Positions 55,754 to 64,000 of a stretch of 64,000 nt of DNA are shown here, one piece after another (the first letter of the stretch is position 1; every line of letters starts with the position of its first letter). The notes under the pieces were generated by a model. The model saw nothing but the letters and a program-made list of their open reading frames with translations, was not told where the DNA came from and searched no databases. The position numbers were made by a program, and so were the translations under genes. The stretch comes from Pseudomonadales bacterium (GTDB lineage: Bacteria; Pseudomonadota; Gammaproteobacteria; Pseudomonadales; Pseudohongiellaceae), in the NCBI GenBank assembly GCA_012103535.1, contig WLWQ01000002.1, forward strand, positions 248,001 through 312,000, in the 5' to 3' direction.

Positions 55754-57991
55754 TCAAATCATATCCAGAGGATCAACATCCAGACTCCAACGCAGGCCTT
55801 TTACTGGCTTTAGTTGATCTATTTGGTAGACCAATTGTGCCAGGAATCGTTGCATCGAAGATTTAGTTTTAGCCTTAAATAGCAAATGCGATCGAAAACG
55901 TCCCGCTTTCTTTTCCATCGGTGTAGGTACAGGACCAATTGCGAGAACACTCGAATTCGAGTGCTGGATAAGATCATTTGAAAAAGTATTTATTCTTTTC
56001 AAGAATTCCAGAGTTGTCTTTAATTGAGGTCCTTCTGCTTTTATTAAGGCCAGTTGGTAGAACGGTGGCATCGCTGCAATTTTTCTTTCTTCCATCAAAA
56101 TTTTTGCCAGAACACTATAACTTTCCTGACCGAGCTGGGTGAGTGTCTTGTGAGTTGAATGGCGAGATTGAATGACAACTTCTCCGGATCTTTCGGCACG
56201 ACCAGCACGACCAGAAACCTGTACTACTGTCTGTGCCATGAATTCCTGCCCGCGGAAATCCGGACTGAATAAACCTGAATCCGCATCGACAATGGCAACG
56301 AGAGTAATAAACGGAAAATGATGACCCTTTGCCAACATTTGCGTGCCTAGCAAGATACAGGGTTCACCCGTGTGAATCTGATCAAGCATCGCGGCTAAAT
56401 TATGTTTGTTGCGAGTGCTATCCCGGTCAATCCGAATGACAGGAATCGACGCGAACCTTCTGTTTAGAAATTTTTCTAATTTCTGTGTTCCGACTCCAAC
56501 CGTACTCAATGCATCACCGTTACAATCGGGGCAGACGGAGGGGAGATGCTGCGAAGTTCCGCAGTGATGGCAACGCATACTCGGGGGTCTCGCATGAACG
56601 GTCATTTGCGCAACGCAGTTCTCACATTCGGCGAGCCAACCGCATTGCGCACAATTCAATATTGGTGCGAAGCCTCTGCGATTAATAAAAACTAATACCT
56701 GATTGCGTGCATTAAGGTGCTGCTCAATTTTGAACAACAACTGCTCTGAGAAACCAGTATCTAAAATCTCCTGAGAGGTATCGATGACAGTCATCGCAGA
56801 TTCACTGGCATCACCCGCTCTTTTGGACAGGGATAGATACTGGAATTTTTTTAAGTTCGCGTTCTGTAAACTTTCCAGACTCGGAGTAGCTGAACCCAGG
56901 ATTACAGGCACATTTTCTTCACGACCTCGCTTCACGGCTACATCCCTCGCCGAGTAACGAAAACCATCCTGCTGTTTAAATGATCCATCATGCTCTTCGT
57001 CGATAATAATGATCCCGAGATTCGGCAGGGGGGTGAATATTGCCGAACGGGTACCGATCACTATTCCTGCTGCGCCATCGCGCGCTTGTATCCAAGCGTC
57101 CAGGCGCTCGTTGTCGCTCATACCGGAATGCATTGAAGCAATTGGACAGCTAAAACGACTCCTAAAACGAGACACAGTCTGTGGAGTTAATCCTATTTCC
57201 GGTACCAATACTAAACATTGCCGTCCCGCACTTAAGTGATCCTGCATCGCTTGCATATACACTTCGGTTTTACCTGAACCGGTTACCCCATCTATTAAGA
57301 AGCAGTTATAGTCATTGCCGCTTTCTTTAATAGTATTAAGAGCAATTTGTTGTTCTGGATTTAAGTCGAGGGACTTGCTGTTAGTTTTCTCTAGCGGTGT
57401 GAATTGCTCAGCTCTTGCTGCTTCTCTTTCTTCTGATTCAATCAGCTGTTTGTCTACTAGTGATTTCAAAAGTGCACTCGTAAATCCTTTGTCGAGTATC
57501 TCCGTTCTGTTCACCGCACCGTTGTTGCATAGATAAGTAAATAATTCTTTCTGTTTTGGTGCGCGACTTAATTGCTCGCTATCAGACAATTGAGTATCAG
57601 CTTTTAGGTGGAAATAAGTTTCTTGTTGATATACGGATCTGGCAGTACGAAGTTTTCCCGGGCTGGCTGTGCTTAATACTTCGCCTAAGGGATGGTGATA
57701 GTACTGTGCACACCATTGCAGAAGATTGAAAAATTTTGGGGAATAGAGAGGCTCTGAATCTAATACTGCATGAATCGGTTTGAGCCGTTTGGTGTTGAGT
57801 TCCGATTGATTTGTCTGCTCAACAACATAGCCAACTATTTTGCGTCTACCAAATTGAATCTGAACGCGGGTACCTGGCTTGATAGGAATATCTGCAGCAG
57901 GAGGTAAGTAATCGAATAGTCTTCTTAATGGCGAAGGAACAGCTACTTTATATATAAGCCCTTGGTGTCCACTTTCATTGGGGGATGACAT
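55754..57991 (-). CDS. priA: Primosomal replication protein N' (PriA helicase)
   Basis: 3'-5' DNA helicase that restarts stalled replication forks. N-terminal PriA DNA-binding domain (FDYLPPAADIPIKPGTRV), Walker A GVTGSGKTEVYMQA, DEEHDGSFKQ (DEAH box), and a zinc-binding domain with paired cysteines, starting CAQCGWLAECENC and ending CHHCGTSQHLPSVCPDC. C-terminal helicase lobe: GTQMLAKGHHFPFIT and SGRAGRAERSGEV. 745 residues, typical. The 187-base stretch after its start holds no gene. Confidence 0.97.
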   Translation of the reverse strand: MSSPNESGHQGLIYKVAVPSPLRRLFDYLPPAADIPIKPGTRVQIQFGRRKIVGYVVEQTNQSELNTKRLKPIHAVLDSEPLYSPKFFNLLQWCAQYYHHPLGEVLSTASPGKLRTARSVYQQETYFHLKADTQLSDSEQLSRAPKQKELFTYLCNNGAVNRTEILDKGFTSALLKSLVDKQLIESEEREAARAEQFTPLEKTNSKSLDLNPEQQIALNTIKESGNDYNCFLIDGVTGSGKTEVYMQAMQDHLSAGRQCLVLVPEIGLTPQTVSRFRSRFSCPIASMHSGMSDNERLDAWIQARDGAAGIVIGTRSAIFTPLPNLGIIIIDEEHDGSFKQQDGFRYSARDVAVKRGREENVPVILGSATPSLESLQNANLKKFQYLSLSKRAGDASESAMTVIDTSQEILDTGFSEQLLFKIEQHLNARNQVLVFINRRGFAPILNCAQCGWLAECENCVAQMTVHARPPSMRCHHCGTSQHLPSVCPDCNGDALSTVGVGTQKLEKFLNRRFASIPVIRIDRDSTRNKHNLAAMLDQIHTGEPCILLGTQMLAKGHHFPFITLVAIVDADSGLFSPDFRGQEFMAQTVVQVSGRAGRAERSGEVVIQSRHSTHKTLTQLGQESYSVLAKILMEERKIAAMPPFYQLALIKAEGPQLKTTLEFLKRINTFSNDLIQHSNSSVLAIGPVPTPMEKKAGRFRSHLLFKAKTKSSMQRFLAQLVYQIDQLKPVKGLRWSLDVDPLDMI

Positions 57992-58178
57992 TAATACTTA
58001 ACCGGGTTGAGACTGCTCTGACTGCCATACTAAATTTAAAAGCCTTGGTGAGTAAAATGCATTGGCAAATCAATGGCCAATCCTTACTTTGGGCTGGGTC
58101 AAGAAAAAGGCTTGGTTTATACTCCCGCCTGCGACGAGGAAGGACAGATCTGGAAGGCAATGAAATCGAGGATAGAAA

Positions 58179-58469
58179 GTGACTGAGCAGATACCAGAGG
58201 AATTGCAGGCCGCGCGGGCAAAGATAGACCAGATTGATAGACAACTGGTTGAATTGCTTGCTGCTCGTTTTCAGCTCACTCACCAGGTCGGATTGCTGAA
58301 AGCAGATCAGGCACTAAATGCCCTCGATGAATCGAGGGAATCTCAAAAACTTGAAGAGCTAAGGAGCCTCTGCGCCGAGCAGGGCCTGGAGCCGGATCTC
58401 ATTACGGAGCTGTTTAAGCGCATCATGGAAGAAGTGGTGAAGAACCATAATCGCCTGAAAGATAGCTAG
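58179..58469 (+). CDS. Chorismate mutase, type II (AroQ fold)
   Basis: 96-residue, all-helical AroQ-type chorismate mutase. AAR...IDQIDRQLVELLAARFQLTHQVG is the first helix with the active-site Arg; LLKADQALNALDESRESQKLEEL and KRIMEEVVKNHNRL complete the helices. It is single-domain: no prephenate dehydratase or dehydrogenase is fused, unlike the enteric PheA and TyrA. It starts with GTG after GAGGATAGAAA. It may supply prephenate or feed a quinone/siderophore path; position between priA and rpmE does not say. Confidence 0.87.
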   Translation: MTEQIPEELQAARAKIDQIDRQLVELLAARFQLTHQVGLLKADQALNALDESRESQKLEELRSLCAEQGLEPDLITELFKRIMEEVVKNHNRLKDS

Positions 58470-58490
58470 AACATCGCAGTATTTCGCCCC

Positions 58491-58518
58491 TTGCCAATCA
58501 GCATAGCTCTGTTAGAAT
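58491..58518 (+). promoter_or_regulatory. Sigma-70-type promoter of rpmE
   Basis: TTGCCA (58491-58496), 16 bases, TAGAAT (58513-58518). The start lies near 58525, giving a leader of about 105 bases that contains the hairpin CTGCTA/TAGCAG, a possible site for L31 autoregulation or stability. Confidence 0.75.
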
Positions 58519-58632
58519 GCACGCCCCCAAAGACGCTGCTAGATTGTTAGCAGAATTCACGGGGATCGAAAGCAGATGTGGTGCCGGGAAAACAGAGATT
58601 CCAGGTGGCGACATCAACTAAGAGGATTAATC

Positions 58633-58842
58633 ATGAAAGCAGATATTCATCCCAACTATGGTCCAATTAAGGCGACCTGTAGCTGCGGAAATGTCATTGA
58701 GACCAAGTCCACCCTGGGCAAAGACATCCTGATAGAAGTCTGTTCAGAATGTCATCCGTTTTACACTGGAAAGCAGAAGATTCTGGATTCTGGTGGTCGA
58801 GTCGACAGATTCAAGCGCCGTTTCGGCAATCGCAAATTATAG
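58633..58842 (+). CDS. rpmE: 50S ribosomal protein L31 (zinc-binding form)
   Basis: 69 residues. Begins [20 protein letters not shown] and has the zinc-ligand cysteines in CSCG and [10 protein letters not shown], so it is the zinc (C+) form rather than the zinc-free RpmE2. C-terminal FKRRFGNRK binds rRNA. The frame is open to an ATG at 58576, but the ATG at 58633 has AGAGGA a few bases before it and gives the canonical length. A hairpin follows. Confidence 0.97.
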   Translation: MKADIHPNYGPIKATCSCGNVIETKSTLGKDILIEVCSECHPFYTGKQKILDSGGRVDRFKRRFGNRKL

Positions 58843-58848
58843 CGTGCA

Positions 58849-58885
58849 CTTGAGGGCATGCTGCATTGTCGTGCCCTCACTCAAG
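58849..58885 (+). terminator. Possible terminator hairpin after rpmE
   Basis: Stem GAGGGCA (58852-58858) with TGCCCTC (58872-58878), extended by outer CTT...AAG pairs with a small bulge, and followed by CTTTGCTTG. The U-run is poor, so function is uncertain; it ends the transcript between convergent rpmE and mrcA. Confidence 0.4.
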
Positions 58886-58990
58886 CTTTGCTTGCCAATG
58901 AGTTGTTAGTCCAGGCTCTTACTCCAAGACAGCTCTTAGCTCTCTCCTGATAGTTCCTTTGCTGGAAGAAAGTCGAACTTAGATCTTTGT

Positions 58991-61366
58991 TTAAAAGATG
59001 GTCTCTGTTGAGAGCTCTTCTTCCTCTTCTTCGTCTATTTCAAGACCAGGAAGTTGAGTGTCGACTGGTTCAGGCGCATTTTCACTGCGGAAGTATTCGA
59101 AGATGGCATTTGGATCGCCTGGAGTTGCCGGCTCGCCAGTAGTTTTGTCGATGAGGCGGTCAACGATGCCATCCGGTCTGCTCATGGTGTTTTCGGGAGC
59201 ACCGTCTAATGCTTGCCGCATAAAATCAATCCAGATCGGTACCGCAACAGTTGCACCTTGCTCCCGTTCGCCTAAGGGTTCTGGTTGATCGAAGCCAACG
59301 AAGACAGTTGTCGCAATGTCCTTATTAAATCCGGAAAACCAAAGCTCAGTAGGACCATTTGTGGTGCCGGTCTTTCCTCTCAGGTCGCCGCGACCCAACT
59401 CGCGATAGACTCGATTTCCACTACCTTCAGTAATTACAGATTCCAACATGGAATTCAAAATATAGGCCACCCGCTCATCGATGATACGAGGAGCAGGAAT
59501 TATAGGGTTACCACCTTCGTCTCTTTGCTGATTACAGTCTTCACAAATCACTACCGGGTTAGCACGGTACAGCACACCGTCGGCTTCACTGGATATTTCT
59601 TCGATAAACCAGGGATCGACTTTGTAACCGCCATTAGCGATGGCTGAGTAGCCAGTTACTAATTCTAGCGGCTGAACATCTCTGCTTCCTAAAGCCACAG
59701 TCAGATCATTGTTAGGAAAGTTTTGGGTCTGAAATCCAAACTTCGCGGCAAAAGGAAGGACTTTGTCAGAACCCAGTTCGTCATATAAGCGCACTGCAGG
59801 CACGTTGCGTGATTCTTTAAGGGCAAAGCGTAAAGTAATAGGTCCGAGAAAATTGTTCTCGTAATTATTCGGCCGATAATCCCCGCGAGTAATGGGTGCA
59901 TCATTAATAATGCTAGAGGGCGAATAACCATGCTCCAGTGCTGCACCATAGAGAAATGGTTTGAAATTAGAGCCCGGTGGTCTTGGTGTAGTAACGCGAT
60001 TTACCTGGCTGCGGCGAAAATCATAACCTCCCACCAGGGCGACAATTTCACCGTTGTTGGGCGACATGGATACCAAAGCGCCTTGTATGTCGGGTACCTG
60101 TCCCAGTTCCCATCCAGCATCGACCCGTTTAACTCGAATAAGGTCACCAATCTGCACCACATCGGCTGCTTGTTCCGGTGGCGGCCAGGCTTCGTTTCTG
60201 CTTCTAAAAGCGTAGGCCCAGGTCATGCCTTCCCAGGGCACTGTAATTTTCTTACCATCTTTTAAAATCGCATCAAATGATTGGTCAGCCACTTCTGTAA
60301 CTATCGCCGGATTTTGATTGCCAAAGGTTGGAACTGGTCCAAGTTGTTCGAGCCAATTTTCAACTGGTTCCACAGGATCGGGCGGATAATTTGCATCCGC
60401 TCCACGATAGCCATGGCGTTTGTCATAGTTGGTTTCTAAGCCATCAATGATTGAGCGATTGGCAGCCAATTGCAGGTCGCCGTCAATCGTGGTGGTTACT
60501 TCGAATCCTCGGGTGTAGGTTTCTTCACCGAATTGATCGTAAAGAGTCTGGCGCACCATCTCTGCAACATACGGAGCGGGCACCGTGATGTTTCGATTGC
60601 GTCGGTCGGCCGTTACCGGTGCATTGTTGGCACTTTCAAATTCAGTTTGCGAAATCATGTTCTCGTTGAGCATATTTCGCAGTCTTGTCTCTCTGCGGTC
60701 AATTGCTCTCGAAGGATTGTTTAGCGGATTACACGCTGAGGGACAGGGCAATAATGAAATCATCATTGCTGACTCAGCTAAGGTAAGTTCGCTTACATCT
60801 TTACCGTAATAAATGAATGCCGCAGCACCAATGCCATTTGCTCCGGCGCCGAAATAACTTTTATTGAAGAATAGGGTAAGAATTTCTTCTCTAGTCAATT
60901 CTCGATGGATCTGCAGAGCGAAGGGGATCTCTTTCAATTTGCGCAGATAGACATGGTCATCTTCGAAGGACACATTTTTTGCCAATTGCATGGCAATTGT
61001 GCTGCCGCCGCCTAAGCGTTGCCCACTGACAAAACCATAGAATCCACGCAATAAGCTTTGAACATCCACGCCTGGATGGGAATAGAATCGTATGTCTTCG
61101 GTAGCAATCAGTGCATCAGATAATTCTTGGGGGATATCCCCAAATTGAATTGGATTTCGGCGAGTTCCAATTTCATCGATTAAGCGATTGTCGGTAGTGT
61201 AGATGCGCAGTGGAGTCTCTAACTGCACGTCTCGATAAGTTTCAGCCGCCGGTAATAAGGGATCAAGATATAAAAAAGCTGCCATTGCCACCATGACAGC
61301 ACCCGCTGCGCCTGCTGCTGCCAGAAGCCCAGTCCATCTAACGACATTTTTAAGTTTCAATTTCAC
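58991..61366 (-). CDS. mrcA: Penicillin-binding protein 1A (class A, bifunctional)
   Basis: Peptidoglycan glycosyltransferase and transpeptidase. Membrane anchor about 12-32 (GLLAAAGAAGAVMVAMAAFL), GT51 domain about 60-230 (EDIRFYSHPGVDVQSL, GGSTIAMQLAKN, LTREEILTLFFNKSYFG), an OB-like insert about 315-420, and a transpeptidase domain with SNFK (PPGSNFKPFLYG, Ser active) and KTGTTNG. 791 residues, near the usual 800-850. The start is a GTG. It is divergent from pilM, a conserved gammaproteobacterial arrangement. Confidence 0.96.
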   Translation of the reverse strand: MKLKLKNVVRWTGLLAAAGAAGAVMVAMAAFLYLDPLLPAAETYRDVQLETPLRIYTTDNRLIDEIGTRRNPIQFGDIPQELSDALIATEDIRFYSHPGVDVQSLLRGFYGFVSGQRLGGGSTIAMQLAKNVSFEDDHVYLRKLKEIPFALQIHRELTREEILTLFFNKSYFGAGANGIGAAAFIYYGKDVSELTLAESAMMISLLPCPSACNPLNNPSRAIDRRETRLRNMLNENMISQTEFESANNAPVTADRRNRNITVPAPYVAEMVRQTLYDQFGEETYTRGFEVTTTIDGDLQLAANRSIIDGLETNYDKRHGYRGADANYPPDPVEPVENWLEQLGPVPTFGNQNPAIVTEVADQSFDAILKDGKKITVPWEGMTWAYAFRSRNEAWPPPEQAADVVQIGDLIRVKRVDAGWELGQVPDIQGALVSMSPNNGEIVALVGGYDFRRSQVNRVTTPRPPGSNFKPFLYGAALEHGYSPSSIINDAPITRGDYRPNNYENNFLGPITLRFALKESRNVPAVRLYDELGSDKVLPFAAKFGFQTQNFPNNDLTVALGSRDVQPLELVTGYSAIANGGYKVDPWFIEEISSEADGVLYRANPVVICEDCNQQRDEGGNPIIPAPRIIDERVAYILNSMLESVITEGSGNRVYRELGRGDLRGKTGTTNGPTELWFSGFNKDIATTVFVGFDQPEPLGEREQGATVAVPIWIDFMRQALDGAPENTMSRPDGIVDRLIDKTTGEPATPGDPNAIFEYFRSENAPEPVDTQLPGLEIDEEEEEELSTETIF

Positions 61367-63108
<1,742 letters not shown>

Positions 63109-63109
<1 letters not shown>

Positions 63110-63684
63110 TGGCTCATATAAATTTACTACCCTGGCGAGAGCGGTTAAGGGAAGAACGCAAGCGAGAATTTCTGTCGATAATGGCAGGCATTGTCTTTAT
63201 TGCCGGTGGATTGCTCTTTCTGGTGGATCGCTACTTCAATGGTGAAATCGATAATCAAGTTGCGCGCAACGACTTTGTAGGTAGTGAAATTCAATTGCTC
63301 GATGAGCAAGTGTCGGAGATTAATCAGCTGCGTCAGCAGAAAGAAGACATTCGCGCACGCATGAATGTAATTACAGATTTACAGGGCACCAGGCCAGTAA
63401 TCGTTCGACTCTTTGATGAACTGGTTCGAACCTTGCCTGAAGGAGTTTTCTATTCAACTCTCGAGCGGTCGGAAAACACCATATCCATTGAGGGTGTTGC
63501 AGAATCTTATTCACGCATAACGGAACTATTACGTCGCCTGGATGAGTCTGAATGGTTTGCTGAACCAGATATCAGCGTGATCTCTGCTGCTGAGGGAGTA
63601 GAAGTGGCTATGAATGCAGCGTTTGTATTTACCTTGTCTGTAAATCTCGAACTTCCAAACCAGAATGACGGGGAGGAGGTCTAA
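63109..63684 (+). CDS. pilN: Type IV pilus assembly protein PilN
   Basis: 191 residues: cytoplasmic MAHINLLPWREQ-type start (AHINLLPWRERLREERK), which docks on PilM; one membrane helix about 24-40 (IMAGIVFIAGGLLFLVD); coiled coil about 45-90; periplasmic ferredoxin-like domain. Overlaps pilM (TAATG) and precedes pilO by only 2 bases. Confidence 0.95.
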
Positions 63685-63686
63685 TT

Positions 63687-64000
63687 ATGTCCTGGATAAC
63701 TGATATAACTGGCGATTTACAAAATTTTGATTGGAACGATTTACAAGATGTCGACACGATCGGTGTTTGGCCAGGTCCAGTTAAGGCAATAATTCTTCTA
63801 ATTATCTTTGCTGCATGTTTGACGGCCGGCTATTTCCTTCGAGTGCAAAACTTGCAAACTCAATTAGCTACAGTAGCAGCTGAAGAAGATCAGCTGCGTA
63901 TTGAATTTGAGCAGAAAGCGTTTCTTGCTTCAAATCTCGAAGAGTACAGAGCGCAAACAGTTGAGATGGAGGCGGCGTTTAACGAATTACTTCGACAGTT
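63687..64000 (+). CDS. pilO: Type IV pilus assembly protein PilO (5' part)
   Basis: Read directly: MSWITDITGDLQNFDWNDLQ, then a membrane helix about 36-53 (AIILLIIFAACLTAGYFL) and the start of a coiled coil, to the window edge, with no stop. PilO pairs with PilN in the inner-membrane alignment complex. About 105 of the usual 200-210 residues are present. A strong ribosome-binding site GGGAGGAGG lies just before the ATG, and pilP/pilQ should follow outside the window. Confidence 0.92.
   Translation, partial: MSWITDITGDLQNFDWNDLQDVDTIGVWPGPVKAIILLIIFAACLTAGYFLRVQNLQTQLATVAAEEDQLRIEFEQKAFLASNLEEYRAQTVEMEAAFNELLRQ

Overview
The window is chromosomal DNA from a gammaproteobacterium that is not enteric, probably a marine member of the Cellvibrionales/Pseudomonadales side. 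The main clue is gene order. The run hslV-hslU-DUF971-ubiE-ubiJ-ubiB-hisI-hisE-tatABC, the pair mrcA | pilMNO, and asmA-mutY next to hisBHAF are all arranged as in Pseudomonas relatives. Base composition looks even, with no IS element, prophage, CRISPR array or tRNA that I could recognise. The placement is inference from gene order, not from a phylogeny.

Layout. 1-5.8 kb: asmA-mutY (minus; mutY runs off the left edge) diverges from the histidine genes hisB-hisH-hisA-hisF (plus). A 22-bp perfect inverted repeat lies after hisF. 5.8-10.1 kb: gpmI-envC-ctpA on the minus strand (glycolysis, murein hydrolase activation, C-terminal processing protease). 10.4-11.9 kb: a membrane rhodanese, secB and a converging trmL. 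12.2-37.7 kb: a complete MSHA-type (mannose-sensitive haemagglutinin) type IV pilus locus. It holds inner-membrane platform proteins (MshI, a PilN-like protein, MshJ, MshG), pilotin-like/secretin parts (MshK, MshL), ATPases (MshM, MshE), the TPR protein MshN, the pilin-like proteins (MshB/F-position, MshA, C, D, O, P) and a 3563-residue MshQ. A terminator follows the likely major pilin, and a small unrelated membrane-protein gene lies antisense between mshP and mshQ.

37.7-42.1 kb (minus): a GSII (eukaryotic-type) glutamine synthetase, then ntrB and ntrC. Both transcription units carry candidate sigma-54 promoters and NtrC-like boxes, so this is a self-contained nitrogen-control locus. 42.2-47.1 kb (plus): thiI, typA, a proline iminopeptidase and dtd. 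47.1-58 kb (minus): tatC-tatB-tatA, hisE, hisI, ubiB-ubiJ-ubiE, a DUF971 gene, hslU-hslV with a sigma-32-type promoter, an FtsN-like SPOR protein and priA. 58.2-58.8 kb (plus): a chorismate mutase and rpmE. 59-61.4 kb (minus): mrcA. 62-64 kb (plus): pilM-pilN-pilO, cut by the right edge, the start of a second (type IVa twitching) pilus assembly operon.

The most distinctive biology is the MSHA locus. Its terminal gene encodes a very large, modular, secreted multi-domain protein (repeated cysteine-bearing Ig-like modules, two DUF11-like domains and a MshQ/DUF6701-type C-terminus) that probably sits on the pilus as an adhesin. The second point of interest is the GSII-ntrBC unit under apparent sigma-54/NtrC control.
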